The notes: a model not told the origin generated them from the letters alone. A stretch of DNA of 64,000 nucleotides from Thiohalorhabdus denitrificans (GCF_001399755.1 NZ_LJCP01000011.1:248001-312000), one strand, 5' to 3'; positions 44,953-55,411 are shown, numbered from the stretch's first letter. Translations and numbers: made by a program.

Positions 44953-45300
44953 TCAGGCCCCGCGCGGACCGAGCAGGATAATCCCGGCCCCGAGCAGGCA
45001 CACCGCCGCCCCGATCCCGTCCCACCGGTCGGGGACCTGCCCCTCCACCCCCCACAGCCACAGCAGGGAGGAGGCGATGTAGACCCCGCCGTAGGCGGCG
45101 TAGGCGCGTCCGGCGAAATCGGTGTCGATGCGGGTCAGCAGGTAGGCGAAGGCGGCGAGGGCCACCAGGCCGGGGAGCAGCCACCAGGCGCTCTTGTCCA
45201 GGCGCAGCCACGCCCAGAAGGCGAAGCAGCCCCCGATCTCGAACAGGGCCGCCCCCAGGTAGAGCCCCAGGGGACGGAGCAAGAGGAAAACGGATTCCAC
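44953..45300 (-). CDS. YnfA/UPF0060 family membrane protein
   Basis: 115 residues with four hydrophobic helices: [23 protein letters not shown] near the start is the family signature (EIxGCYxxWxWLR), followed by [27 protein letters not shown] and a last helix. It resembles small drug transporters, but its role is uncertain. GTG at 45300 has an AAGGGG site. It lies upstream of arsR on the same strand. Confidence 0.88.
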   Translation of the reverse strand: MESVFLLLRPLGLYLGAALFEIGGCFAFWAWLRLDKSAWWLLPGLVALAAFAYLLTRIDTDFAGRAYAAYGGVYIASSLLWLWGVEGQVPDRWDGIGAAVCLLGAGIILLGPRGA

Positions 45301-45405
45301 GGCACCCCTTTCGCGGACGGTCACCACCCGGTACCCGGAGGTCAAGATTGGGCCGTGCACCCCATCCATATCAGTCGCGGGCGGCCAGCCCACCCACGCA
45401 CGCGC

Positions 45406-46743
45406 TCACTCCTCGTTCAACGCGCAGGTCCGGAACCCAGCCAGCACGTCGCAGCGCCCCGGGGTGAAGAAGTTGCGCCAGGTGTTGCGCAGCATCCGCC
45501 CCCGCGTGGCCCAGGCGCCGCCGCGAAGCACCCGGTTGTCGCCGAACCAGGGCTGGGAGTAGTCCTTGTAGGGATCGGGGCTGAAGCCCGGATAGGGCTC
45601 GAAGGGCGAGGCGGTCCACTCCCAGACGTTGCCGATCATCTGGCGGCAGCCGAAGGCGCTGTCGCCCTCGGGGCAGTCGGCCACGTCCAGGGTCCCGAGA
45701 TAGCGGCCGTCCAGGTTGGCGCGGTCGAAGGTGGGCGACGCCTCGCCCCAGGGGAAGCGGCGCTTGCGCTCGGCGAGCCCGACGCCCGGACCGTCGGGCT
45801 CGCCGGCGGCGGCCGCTTCCCATTCCGCCTCGGTGGGCAGGCGGCGCCCCGCCCAGCGGCAGTAGGCCTCGGCCTCGTGGGCGCTGACGTGGATCACCGG
45901 GGCGTCGGGCGGCAGGGTCCGCCAGGCGTCGAAGTCCCGCACCAGCCAGCGCCCGCCGCCCTCCGGGTGCCAGTAGACGGGGTGGTCGCGCTTCTGGGCC
46001 TGCAGCCACTGCCACCCCGCCTCCGACCACCAGCGCGGCTCCCGGTAGCCGCCATCCTCCACGAAGGCCGCGAACTCGGCGTTGGTGACCGGCGCACGGG
46101 CGATGCGGAAGGGACGCAGGTCCACCCGGTGAGCCCACTTCTCGTTGTCGAACACGAACGGCTCGTCCTCCGCCGCCCCCAGCCAGAAGGTGCCTCCCGG
46201 GACCTCCACGTCGCCCGCCAGGGACCCGGCCCGCGGATGGTCGTCGGTGTCCAGGCCGCCCCCCGTGTCGGCGAAGTCGGGCCGGGGCTGGCCCAGCGTC
46301 TGGCGGGTGTAGGTGAAGGCCTCGTCGTGCATATCCTCGTGGTAGGTGGTGAGCTGGTAGAAGTAGCTGTCCGCCACCGGGGCCGGCTGGCCGCCCAGGG
46401 GCTCGAGGCGGGCCACCAGGGCGTTGTGCACCTCGGTCATGTAGGCGATGGTATCCTCCAGGGGCGGCAGCGGCAGGGTCCAGCGGTCGTCGTGGGGAAT
46501 GGCCGAAGAGTCGTAGAGCTCGTCGGCGTTGGGGATCAGCGGATCCCGGCCGTCCAGATGGCGCAGGATCCAGTGCTCGTGGAACCAGGCCACGTGGCCG
46601 ATCTCCCACAGCATCGGGTTCACGGTGGGCAGCATGGGCTCGGTGAGCTGGGGGCCGTCCAGGCCCTCCACCAACTCGAAGGTGCGCGCCCGGGCGTCCG
46701 CCAGCATGTCCAGCAGGATGTCCGCCTGTACCGGTTGCGTCAT
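45406..46743 (-). CDS. senA: Selenoneine synthase SenA-like (EgtB family)
   Basis: 445 residues. The N-terminal DinB-like helical domain has iron ligands His50 (WEIGHVAWFHEHW) and His135/His139 (TYHEDMHDEAF); the C-terminal formylglycine-generating-enzyme-like domain has LPTEAEWEAA, MIGNVWEWTASPFEPYPGF and RVLRGGAWATR. EgtB homologues form the C-S bond of ergothioneine; SenA homologues form the C-Se bond from hercynine and a selenosugar. It is divergent by 54 nt from a SenB-like gene and close to selD, which favours SenA. No hercynine-forming EgtD is in the window. Confidence 0.85.
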   Translation of the reverse strand: MTQPVQADILLDMLADARARTFELVEGLDGPQLTEPMLPTVNPMLWEIGHVAWFHEHWILRHLDGRDPLIPNADELYDSSAIPHDDRWTLPLPPLEDTIAYMTEVHNALVARLEPLGGQPAPVADSYFYQLTTYHEDMHDEAFTYTRQTLGQPRPDFADTGGGLDTDDHPRAGSLAGDVEVPGGTFWLGAAEDEPFVFDNEKWAHRVDLRPFRIARAPVTNAEFAAFVEDGGYREPRWWSEAGWQWLQAQKRDHPVYWHPEGGGRWLVRDFDAWRTLPPDAPVIHVSAHEAEAYCRWAGRRLPTEAEWEAAAAGEPDGPGVGLAERKRRFPWGEASPTFDRANLDGRYLGTLDVADCPEGDSAFGCRQMIGNVWEWTASPFEPYPGFSPDPYKDYSQPWFGDNRVLRGGAWATRGRMLRNTWRNFFTPGRCDVLAGFRTCALNEE

Positions 46744-46797
46744 GATCGCCTACCTCGCCCTGTCTATGGTGTATCGCTCCGCCACTACGGAGGCCCC

Positions 46798-47757
46798 GTG
46801 CGCATCCGCATGATCACCCCCGCCGCCCGCGGCTCCCGCTCGGGCAACCGCGCCACCGCCGAGCGCTGGGCCCGTTTCCTGCGCGCCGGGGGCCACCGCG
46901 TGGACGTCGCCACGGACTACGCCGACGAGCCCGCCGACGCCATGGTGGCCCTGCACGCCTGGCGCAGCGCGGGGGCCGCCGCCCGCTTCCGGGACCGGCA
47001 TCCGGACCGGCCCCTGGTGGTGGCGCTCACCGGCACCGACCTCTACCGCTTCCAGGCGTCCGATCCCGACACCACCCACCGCACCATGGGCCTGGCCGAC
47101 CGGCTGGTGGCCATCCACGAGGCCGCCGCCGACGACATCCCCGCGCGCTTCCACGACCGCCTTACGGTGATCATCCAGTCGGCCACGCCCCCGCCCGGCC
47201 CCAGGCAGCCCGTGCGGGGGGAATTCCGCGCCCTGGTGGTGGGCCACCTGCGCCACGAGAAGGACCCCTTCCGTCCGGCCCGGGCCGCCCGGCGACTGCC
47301 CCCGGACTCGCGGGTGGTCGTCCACCACTTCGGTCTGGCGCCGGACGCGGAGTGGGCGGAGGCGGCGCGGGCCGAGATGGCGAACAACCCACGCTACCGC
47401 TGGCACGGCGAGATGCCCCGCTGGCGGGTGCGCCGGGCGCTGTCCCGGGCCCATCTGCTTGTCCACTCCTCCCGCATGGAAGGCGGCGCCAACGCCGTGG
47501 GCGAGGCCATCGTCGCCGGGGTCCCGGTGCTGGCCTCGGCCATCCCGGGCAACACCGGCCTGCTCGGCCGCGACTATCCGGGCCGCTTCCCGGTGGAGGA
47601 CACCGCCGCCCTCACCGACCTCCTGCGCCGCGCCGAAGGGGATCCCGATTTCTACGCGACCCTCACCAAGCACTGCCGCCAGCGCGCCCCGCTGTTCGAA
47701 CCGGAGCGCGAGGCGGCGGCCTGGCGGGGGCTGATGAACGAGCTCACGGCCTCCTGA
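46798..47757 (+). CDS. senB: Selenosugar synthase SenB-like glycosyltransferase
   Basis: 319 residues of the glycosyltransferase family TIGR04348. It begins IRMITPAARGSRSGNRATAERWARFL, with ALHAWRSAGAAARF, VVALTGTDLYRF and a GT4-type C-terminal donor site (HLLVHSSRMEGGANAVGEAIVAGVPVLAS, broken here into two blocks around residue 225). SenB joins selenophosphate-derived selenium to a sugar nucleotide. GTG start at 46798 with ACGGAGG; the ATG at 46810 is too far from it. Convergent with selD. Confidence 0.87.
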   Translation: MRIRMITPAARGSRSGNRATAERWARFLRAGGHRVDVATDYADEPADAMVALHAWRSAGAAARFRDRHPDRPLVVALTGTDLYRFQASDPDTTHRTMGLADRLVAIHEAAADDIPARFHDRLTVIIQSATPPPGPRQPVRGEFRALVVGHLRHEKDPFRPARAARRLPPDSRVVVHHFGLAPDAEWAEAARAEMANNPRYRWHGEMPRWRVRRALSRAHLLVHSSRMEGGANAVGEAIVAGVPVLASAIPGNTGLLGRDYPGRFPVEDTAALTDLLRRAEGDPDFYATLTKHCRQRAPLFEPEREAAAWRGLMNELTAS

Positions 47758-47780
47758 CCCTCACCAAGGGAGCTGGCCAT

Positions 47781-47848
47781 TGTGGGAGCGGCCATCGGCC
47801 GCGACGGAGGCGCCCTTGGCCGGTCGCGGCTGGTAGCCGCTCCCACAG
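47781..47848. repeat. REP-type palindromic repeat
   Basis: TGTGGGAGCGGCCATCGGCC to GGTAGCCGCTCCCACA, with GCGAC and GTCGCGG cores, between convergent senB and selD. Confidence 0.8.
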
Positions 47849-47910
47849 GGGCATCCGGGGGGCCGATTTCAGTGTTCTCCGGGCCCGCCGTGGGGATCCC
47901 GGTTCCGGCC

Positions 47911-50259
47911 TCAAGGCGTGACGCCCTGGGTCCAGCGCCGGAAGCCCCCGACCTCCCGGGGATCGGCCCCGACCGCACCGCCCGCGGGTACCACGGTCAC
48001 CGATTCCTCGCCGCCCTCCGCCTCCCGCACCCGGCCGATGGCCGCCGCCTCGGGGTAGCCGGCCTCGCGCAGGGCGGCCAAGCAGTCCGCCGCCGCCTCC
48101 TCCGGCACGCTGGCCAGCAGGCCGCCGGCGGTCTGCGGATCGAACAGCAGCGGGTAGCGCTCGTCGGCACCGGCGGCCTCGGGATTCTTCACCGCGCGCC
48201 GCAACCGCACGTTCTCCGGCTGCAGGGAGCTGAAGACCCCGGCGCGGACGGTCTCCAGGGCGCCGTCGAGCACCGGCAGGTCCTCCAGCCGGACCTCCAC
48301 GTCCACCCCGGAGGGCTTGGTCATCTCCACCAGGTGGCCGAGGACGCCGAAGCCGGTGACGTCGGTGCAGGCGGTGGCACCGTGGGCGAACAGCAACTCG
48401 GCGCCGCGCCGGTTGGAGGTAACCATGGCCTCCAGGGCCTTGGCCACCCAGCGCCCCTTGGCCAGGTGGCGCATGTCCGCGGCGAACAGGGTGCCGGTGC
48501 CCACGGGCTTGGTCAGGATCAGCACGTCGCCCGGCCGCATGCCGCCCTTGCGCAGGATGCGGTCCCGGGCCACCAGGCCGTTGATGGCAAAGCCGAAGGC
48601 CAGCTCGGCGCCCTCCCCGGTATGCCCGCCCACCAGGGCCGTATTGCTGTCCTCGAACACGGACAGGGCGCCGGCCATCATCTGGTAGATCTGCTCCTCC
48701 ACCTTTTCCTCGCGGCCGTAGGGCAGGGTGGCCAGGGCCAGGGCGGACTGCGGATCGGCGCCCATGGCGAAGACATCGCCCAGGCTGTGGTTGGCGGCGA
48801 TCTGCCCGAACACGTAGGGGTCGTCCACCATGGCGCGGAAGAAGTCCACGGTGTGGACCATCACCTGGCCCTCGGGCACCTCCACCACCGCCGCGTCGTC
48901 CGGGGCGTCCAGGCCCAGCAGGATGTCGTCGCGGTCCACCGGGGCCAGGCGCGCCAGGGCGCGGGAGAGCACCGAGCTGCCCACCTTGGCCCCGCAGCCG
49001 CCGCAGCGCATGGCCACCGAGGCGATCTCCTTCAGGGCCTCGGGGCCGCCGGCGATCTCCTCGCGGACCTCGGTCTCCTGGTCCTCCTCCATCTGTGGGA
49101 GGTCGTGGTACTTCGCCATGAAGCGCCGGTCGATCCGGCGCTTCGCGTGCCACAGCCAGTCCCCTTCCACCGCCCAGCGGCCGCGCACCGCCACGGCGTG
49201 GCGGTCGCCGGTGCTGATGATGGCCAGGGCCTCCTGCTGCGGGATGTGGCGCTTGAGGCGCCGGCCCAGCAGGGCCCGGCGCAGGTTGGCCGCCAGGGGC
49301 GGGCCCTGGCGCACGGCGTAGACCCCGGACTTGGGGCGGGGATGGCCCACCATGGAGGCGATGTCGCCGCTGGCGAAGACCTCGGGATGGGAGGTGGACT
49401 GCAGGTGCTCGTTCACCGCCACGAAGCCGGCCTCGTCCGTGGCCAGGCCAGACGCGGCGGGCCACTCCGGGGCGCTCGCGCGGGTCACCCACAAGGGGGC
49501 GTCCGTCTCCAGCTCCCGGCCGTCCTCCAGGTGCAGTCTGCCGCCGGGCCCCACCTCCGCCACCGCGGCCCCGGTATACACCCCGATACCGCGCTCACGC
49601 AGGATGCGGCCGAACCGGGACCGGGCGCGGCGGTTGTGGTCGGGCAGCACGCTGTCCTCGGCGGAGACCAGATCGATTTGCAGGCGGTCGGGGTCGCCGC
49701 CACCGTCGGCCACCGCGCCCCGCAGGGCGTGGCGTACCGAGAGCGCCAGCTCCACCCCGCCGGCCCCCGCGCCCACCACGGTCACGCGGTAGTCCCCGCA
49801 CGCTTCCAGGGCCTCCGCCTTGACCCGCTCCCAGCGCGCCAGCCACCCGTCGATGGGCTTGACCGGGATGGCGTGCTCGGCGGCGCCGGGCACGCTGCCC
49901 GTGTCCGGCCGCGATCCGGTGTCCAGGGACACCAGGTCGTAGGCCACCGGCGGTCGGCCGTGGCAGAGCACCCGGCCCTCCTCCAGGTCCAGACCGGCGG
50001 CCTCGGCGTGGATCAGACGGGCCCCGGCGAAGCGGGCCAGCGGCCGCAGGTCGATGTGGCACTCGTCGTAGGCGTAGTGGCCGGCCACGTAGCCGGGCAG
50101 CATCCCCGAATAGGGGGTGTGGACGTCCCGGACCACGAGGGTCAGCCGCACCCCCGGCTCGGGGCGCATGCCGAACCGCCGCAGGACGGCGATGTGGCTG
50201 TGGCCGCCCCCCACCAGAACCAAATCCTTGAGGACGGGGGCATTGCTGGATCCCTTCAT
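47911..50259 (-). CDS. selD: Selenide, water dikinase SelD fused to a flavin disulfide reductase-like domain
   Basis: 782 residues. The N-terminal 390 residues resemble the TIGR03169/NDH-2-like flavoproteins: VLVGGGHSHIAVLRRFG (FAD), a second motif VVGAGAGGVELAL near 160, and FASGDIASM. The C-terminal part is SelD: catalytic Cys in MRCGGCGAKVG (Cys419 and Cys422), HTVDFFRAMVDDPYVFGQIAANHSLGD, GGHTGEGAEL, TDVTGFGVLGH and LLFDPQTAGGLLASVP. It makes selenophosphate from selenide and ATP. Cys rather than selenocysteine is used. It lies beside senA/senB, so it may serve as the SenC function; sel tRNA genes are not in the window. Confidence 0.93.
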   Translation of the reverse strand: MKGSSNAPVLKDLVLVGGGHSHIAVLRRFGMRPEPGVRLTLVVRDVHTPYSGMLPGYVAGHYAYDECHIDLRPLARFAGARLIHAEAAGLDLEEGRVLCHGRPPVAYDLVSLDTGSRPDTGSVPGAAEHAIPVKPIDGWLARWERVKAEALEACGDYRVTVVGAGAGGVELALSVRHALRGAVADGGGDPDRLQIDLVSAEDSVLPDHNRRARSRFGRILRERGIGVYTGAAVAEVGPGGRLHLEDGRELETDAPLWVTRASAPEWPAASGLATDEAGFVAVNEHLQSTSHPEVFASGDIASMVGHPRPKSGVYAVRQGPPLAANLRRALLGRRLKRHIPQQEALAIISTGDRHAVAVRGRWAVEGDWLWHAKRRIDRRFMAKYHDLPQMEEDQETEVREEIAGGPEALKEIASVAMRCGGCGAKVGSSVLSRALARLAPVDRDDILLGLDAPDDAAVVEVPEGQVMVHTVDFFRAMVDDPYVFGQIAANHSLGDVFAMGADPQSALALATLPYGREEKVEEQIYQMMAGALSVFEDSNTALVGGHTGEGAELAFGFAINGLVARDRILRKGGMRPGDVLILTKPVGTGTLFAADMRHLAKGRWVAKALEAMVTSNRRGAELLFAHGATACTDVTGFGVLGHLVEMTKPSGVDVEVRLEDLPVLDGALETVRAGVFSSLQPENVRLRRAVKNPEAAGADERYPLLFDPQTAGGLLASVPEEAAADCLAALREAGYPEAAAIGRVREAEGGEESVTVVPAGGAVGADPREVGGFRRWTQGVTP

Positions 50260-50356
50260 GGAGCGATCCTAATTTCCTGGACGGGGAATGGGCAGGATAC
50301 ACAGGGAAGTGGCCGAGGATAAAAGGTTTTCGGGATGTGTGGCACCGCTCCGGGCC

Positions 50357-51472
50357 TCACCTCCAGAGCCGCTCGGCGGCGTCCCGGATGGCCGCCAGCT
50401 TGCGCCGCTCGTCCTCCACGGTGACCCGGTTGCCCACCACCGAGGTGGAGAAGCCGCACTGCGGCGACAGGGCCAGGCGCTCCAGGGGCACGTACCGCGC
50501 CGCCTCCCGGACCTGCCCCTCCAGCCACTCCGGGCTTTCCACGCGCGGCGTCTTGGTGGTGACCAGGCCCAGGACCACCGTCTTGTCCTCCGGCACCTCC
50601 GCCAATGGAGCGAAGGAGCCCGACCGCTCGTCGTCGTACTCCAGCAGCAGACGCTGCGCCCGGGTGCCGCGGAAGACGGGTCCGGCAATGGGGTCGTAGC
50701 CGCCCTCCACCAGCCAGCGGCTGCCCTGGTTGCCCCGGCACAGGTGAAAGCCGAAGGTCACCCCCGGGGCGGCGTCCATGACGGCGTTGTCCAGCTCGAT
50801 GCCCCGGGCCAGCCAGTCCCGCCAGCTCCCCCCGCGCGCTTCGTAGAAGGCGCGGGTGCCAGGCTCCAGCAGCAGCGGGTAGTGGGGCGCGTCCAGCTGC
50901 AGGTACCGGGCGCCGAGCCGGGCCAGCTCCGCCACCTCCTCCCGGAGGAGGTCGGTCACATCGGCGAGGAAGGCCTCCAGGGTGGGGTAGGCGCCGGCGG
51001 AGCGCTCGGGGTCCCAGAAGCTGGCGAACAGGCTGGGGCTGGGCAGGGTCACCTTGGGCACCGTCCCCGGCCCCACCCGGGCACGCAGGTAGACCAGCTC
51101 CTCCACCGACAGGAAGCGCCGGCGCCGCAGCCGCCCCTCCACCCCGAGCCGGGTGGGCCGCTCCCGGGACCAGTCCCCGGTCTCCGCGTCCCCCTGCCAG
51201 TTCCCCCACAGGAAGGCGTCCAGATCCCACTCGCCGAACCCCTCCACCGCCTCGGTCATCTGGCTCTGGAAGGAGAGGCGGCGCATCTCGCCGTCGGTGG
51301 CCACGGCCATGCCCGCCTCCTCCTGCAGGCGCACGGCCCCGTCCACCGCGGCGTCCTCCACGGCCTTGAAGGCGGGGGCATCCAGGCGCCCGGCCGCCCG
51401 CTCCTCCCGCGCGCGGAGCAGCTCCGCCGGGCGCAGGAGGCTGCCCACCACGTCCGTATGGGCTGTGATCAT
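50357..51472 (-). CDS. MetE C-terminal-domain-like (cobalamin-independent) methyltransferase
   Basis: 371 residues. It starts THTDVVGSLLRP-like (AHTDVVGSLLRPAELL) and ends with the zinc ligands of MetE-type methyltransferases: His and Cys in GFHLCRGNQGS, Glu in LLLEYDDERSG, and Cys in LSPQCGFSTS. Only the catalytic C-terminal half of MetE is present. Such short forms use substrates other than methyltetrahydrofolate. ATG at 51472 with GGGGAGG. It lies upstream of selD on the same strand, 97 nt away, and could methylate a thiol or selenol; that is inference. Confidence 0.82.
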   Translation of the reverse strand: MITAHTDVVGSLLRPAELLRAREERAAGRLDAPAFKAVEDAAVDGAVRLQEEAGMAVATDGEMRRLSFQSQMTEAVEGFGEWDLDAFLWGNWQGDAETGDWSRERPTRLGVEGRLRRRRFLSVEELVYLRARVGPGTVPKVTLPSPSLFASFWDPERSAGAYPTLEAFLADVTDLLREEVAELARLGARYLQLDAPHYPLLLEPGTRAFYEARGGSWRDWLARGIELDNAVMDAAPGVTFGFHLCRGNQGSRWLVEGGYDPIAGPVFRGTRAQRLLLEYDDERSGSFAPLAEVPEDKTVVLGLVTTKTPRVESPEWLEGQVREAARYVPLERLALSPQCGFSTSVVGNRVTVEDERRKLAAIRDAAERLWR

Positions 51473-51555
51473 GGCCGGCCTCCCCATAGCAAGCGCCCCG
51501 GTCGTCCCCTATTATTAGGGGCCTTGGAAGGGGCTGGGAAGGGCCTGGCCCCGGG

Positions 51556-51783
51556 TCACTCCGCGGCCCGGGGCCAGGCAACCCGGACCAGCCGGATCCC
51601 CAGCAGCACCGGCAAGGCCCCGTGCAGGAAGAGATCGAAGATGTCGATGGGCCGGCTCAGGCTGCCGTCGGCGAGCATCTTGAGCTTCTGCCACAGGTGG
51701 GGCTCCGGCGCGAAGGGCGCCAGCCCCAGCAACAGCGCCCCGAACACCAGCGAGCCCAGCGGTATGCGATCGATCCATTGCAT
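51556..51783 (-). CDS. Small two-helix membrane protein
   Basis: 75 residues. MQWIDRIPLGSLVFGALLLG is a signal-anchor-like helix; PEPHLWQKLKMLADGSLSRPIDIFDLFLHG is a conserved-looking loop; a second helix follows (ALPVLLGIRLVRVAW). Proteins of this kind are sometimes called RND transporter in databases, but no transporter domain is visible. Function unknown. Terminates 84 nt before the MetE-like gene's start on the same strand. Confidence 0.65.
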   Translation of the reverse strand: MQWIDRIPLGSLVFGALLLGLAPFAPEPHLWQKLKMLADGSLSRPIDIFDLFLHGALPVLLGIRLVRVAWPRAAE

Positions 51784-51873
51784 GACGGAGACGGTTTCCT
51801 TGGGTAGACGGTGGCCAGAGCCTAGGGATTCTACCTGCCTGCACGACGGTGCTCGAGAACGCCCAGGCTCCCT

Positions 51874-51943
51874 TGTAGGAGCGGTCCGGGACCTCGACCG
51901 GCGTACCCCGCCAGGCAGGTCGCGGTCTCGGACCGCTCCCACA
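51874..51943. repeat. REP-type palindromic repeat
   Basis: TGTAGGAGCGGTCCGGGACC to GTCTCGGACCGCTCCCACA, with GTCGCGG in the right arm, in the intergenic space before the flavin disulfide reductase gene. Confidence 0.75.
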
Positions 51944-52016
51944 CCGCCCTTTGCGCCCTGGAGGGCACAACCTCAGGGGTTATCCAGCCAGTCCTCACCT
52001 AGCTTTGGCCCCCTAA

Positions 52017-53459
52017 ATGACCGCTCCGCATAGCCCCGAAGAGCGTTTCGACCTGGTGGTCATCGGCGGCGGCTCCGGCGGCCTCTCCGTGGCCAGCGTG
52101 GCCGGCCGGCTCGGCCTGCGGGTGGCGCTGGTAGAGGCGAGTGGCGAGCTGGGCGGCGAATGCCTGCACACCGGCTGCGTACCCTCCAAGGCCCTGCTGC
52201 GCAGCGCCCGGGTGGCGAGCCTCATGCGCCGCGGCCCCGACTTCGGCCTGCTGGCCCAGGCCCCGGAGATCGACATGGGCGCGGTGCGCCGCCGGGTGGG
52301 CGCGGTGGTGGAGCGCCTGCAGGCCCACGACGACCCGGAGCGCTTCCGCGCCTACGGCGTGGAGGTGATCTTCGCCGCCGCCCGCTTCCTGGACCCCCAC
52401 CGGGTGGAAGCGGGCGACCGCGTCCTGCACGGCCGCCGCATCGTCCTGGCCACCGGCTCCGCCCCGGCGGTGCCGAACATCCCGGGCCTGGAGGCGGCCG
52501 GCTACTGGACCAACGAGGACCTGTTCTCGGTGGCGGAGGCGCCGGGGTCCCTAGCCGTGATCGGCGGCGGACCGGTGGGCGTGGAGATGGCCCAGGCGTT
52601 CCGGCGCCTGGGCTGGGCGGTCACACTGCTCCAGGCCGGCGCGCGCCTGCTGCCGGCGGAGGACTCGGAGGCCTCGGCGGTCCTGCGCGCCGCCCTGGAG
52701 GCCGACGGCGTGGCGGTGCGCACGGGGGCCCGGGTGCGGGAAGTCGTCCCGGGCCACGCAGGGGAACGTCATGCCCTGCGCCTCGCCGACGGCACGGAGG
52801 CGCGCGCCGCTCGCCTCCTGGTGGCCACCGGCCGCCAACCCACCACCGCCGGCCTGGATCTGGAGGCCGCCGGGGTGCGGCTCGACGACCACGGCGCGGT
52901 GGCCGTGGACCGGCGCCAGCGCACTAGCGCCCGGCACATCTTCGCGGTGGGCGATGTCTGCGGGCCCTACCAGTACTCCCACTTGGCCAACTACCAGGCG
53001 GGGGTGGTGATCCAGAACGCCGTGTTCCGGCTGCCGGCCAGGGCGGACCTCACCGCCCTGCCGCGGGTCACCTACAGCGACCCGGAGGTGGCCCACGTGG
53101 GCCTCACCGCCGCCGAGGCGGAGCGCCAATTCGGGGACGTGGAGGCCCACCGCGCCGACTTCGCCGACCTGGATCGCGCGCTGGCCGAGGGCGAAGAAAC
53201 CGGCTTCGCCAAGCTGGTGTTCCGGCGCGGGCGGATCATCGGCGCCACCGTGGTCGGCCCCCACGCCGGCGAGCTGCTGCCGCAGCTGACGCAGGCGGTG
53301 CGCGGCCGCCTGAAGCCCAAGGACATCGCGAGCGCCGTCCACGCCTACCCCACGCTGGCCGAGATCGCCAAGCGGGCAGTGGAGAAATACTACGGCGAGC
53401 GGCTCTTCCAGCCGGGAGTCAAGCGGCTGGTTGGCTGGATCAACCGGCTGGTACCTTGA
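52017..53459 (+). CDS. Flavin disulfide reductase of the mercuric reductase/dihydrolipoamide dehydrogenase kind
   Basis: 480 residues. FAD motif LVVIGGGSGGLSVASVAGRLG, redox-active GGECLHTGCVPSKALL with CxxxxC, second dinucleotide motif LAVIGGGPVGVEMAQAFRRLG, FAVGDVCGPYQYSHLANYQ and C-terminal AVHAYPTLAEIAKRAV with the catalytic His. It lacks the N-terminal metal-binding and C-terminal vicinal Cys of MerA, so mercury reduction is unlikely. It lies 286 nt ahead of arsS in the arsenosugar group; such reductases are often found with TVP38 proteins. Confidence 0.86.
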   Translation: MTAPHSPEERFDLVVIGGGSGGLSVASVAGRLGLRVALVEASGELGGECLHTGCVPSKALLRSARVASLMRRGPDFGLLAQAPEIDMGAVRRRVGAVVERLQAHDDPERFRAYGVEVIFAAARFLDPHRVEAGDRVLHGRRIVLATGSAPAVPNIPGLEAAGYWTNEDLFSVAEAPGSLAVIGGGPVGVEMAQAFRRLGWAVTLLQAGARLLPAEDSEASAVLRAALEADGVAVRTGARVREVVPGHAGERHALRLADGTEARAARLLVATGRQPTTAGLDLEAAGVRLDDHGAVAVDRRQRTSARHIFAVGDVCGPYQYSHLANYQAGVVIQNAVFRLPARADLTALPRVTYSDPEVAHVGLTAAEAERQFGDVEAHRADFADLDRALAEGEETGFAKLVFRRGRIIGATVVGPHAGELLPQLTQAVRGRLKPKDIASAVHAYPTLAEIAKRAVEKYYGERLFQPGVKRLVGWINRLVP

Positions 53460-53575
53460 ACCGTTTGAACAGCGGCCCAAGAAATCAAGTATCACCACAG
53501 CCCTCACGAAGGACACAGGGGAAACTCTGGCTAGCCGGCCGGTTCAGATCACCGCGCTTTCCAGGGCAAAGCGCT

Positions 53576-53692
53576 TGTGGGAGCCGCCATTGGCCGCGAC
53601 GAACGCTCCCCCATTCGGCAAGTCGCGGCTGATAGCCGCTCCTACAGGCCGGCTGGCAGGAGCAATGGGCCGTTCTCCGTGCCCTCCGTGGT
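53576..53692. repeat. REP element followed by a copy of the second repeat
   Basis: 53576-53646 is a REP element (TGTGGGAGCCGCCATTGGCC to TAGCCGCTCCTACA). At 53673-53692 TTCTCCGTGCCCTCCGTGGT matches the outer repeat seen at 7655. The same pairing occurs at 7498-7682. Confidence 0.75.
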
Positions 53693-53745
53693 ATACCCCC
53701 GTTTCCGCGCCCGATTGCGGGCTATAGGGATAGAGGAGCCTGACC

Positions 53746-54703
<958 letters not shown>

Positions 54704-54711
<8 letters not shown>

Positions 54712-55411
54712 GTCCGGCACGCCGGAGCTGTCGGTGGTGGTTCCGGCCCTGAACGAGGCGGCCGGCATCGCCGCGGCCCTCGCCCCCCTGCAGGAGTGGC
54801 GGGAGCGCGGCGCCGAGGTGCTGGTGGTGGACGGCGGCAGCGACGACGGCACGCTGGAGGCGGCAGCGCCCTGGGCCGACCGGGTCCTGGAAGGGCCGCA
54901 GGGCCGGGCGCGGCAGATGAATGCGGGAGCGGCCGAGGCCACCGGCCGCGTACTGCTGTTCCTGCACGCCGACACCCGCCCACCGGAGGACGGCGACCGC
55001 CTCCTGCTCGCGGGCCTAGCCCGGAACGGCCGCTCCTGGGGCCGGTTCGACGTGCGCCTGAGCGGCGCCGGCCGCCATCCCCTGCTGCGGGTGGTGGGGA
55101 GCTTGATGAACGCGCGTTCGCGCCTCACCGGCATCGCCACCGGCGACCAGGGCCTGTTCGTGGAGCGGGACGCCTTCGAGGCGGAAGGCGGCTTTCCCGA
55201 GCAGCCGCTGATGGAGGACATCGCCCTGAGCGCCGCCCTCAAGGCCTGCTGCGGGCGCCCCCTGTGCCTGCGGGCACCCATCCGGACCTCCAGCCGGCGC
55301 TGGGAGGACAACGGCGTCCTGCGCACCATCCTGCTCATGTGGGGCCTGCGTCTGCGCTACTGGCTGGGGGCCGATCCGGCCGTGCTCGCCGCACGGTACA
55401 AACAGGGATGA
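54704..55411 (+). CDS. Arsenosugar biosynthesis glycosyltransferase, TIGR04283 type
   Basis: 235 residues of the GT2 fold: LSVVVPALNEAAGIAAAL, VLVVDGGSDDGTLEAAA, GRARQMNAGAAEATGRVLLFLHADTRPP (split over residues 65-95), and TGIATGDQGLFVERDAFEA near 145. These residues match the TIGR04283 family linked to arsenosugar clusters. TTG start at 54704 overlaps the arsS stop; it has only a weak site, so coupling to arsS is likely. Sugar donor and acceptor are unproven. Confidence 0.88.

Noticed and set aside
52017-53459. Mercuric reductase call for the flavin disulfide reductase
   Set aside because: It lacks both the HMA domain and the C-terminal vicinal cysteines needed for mercury, and no mer genes are adjacent.
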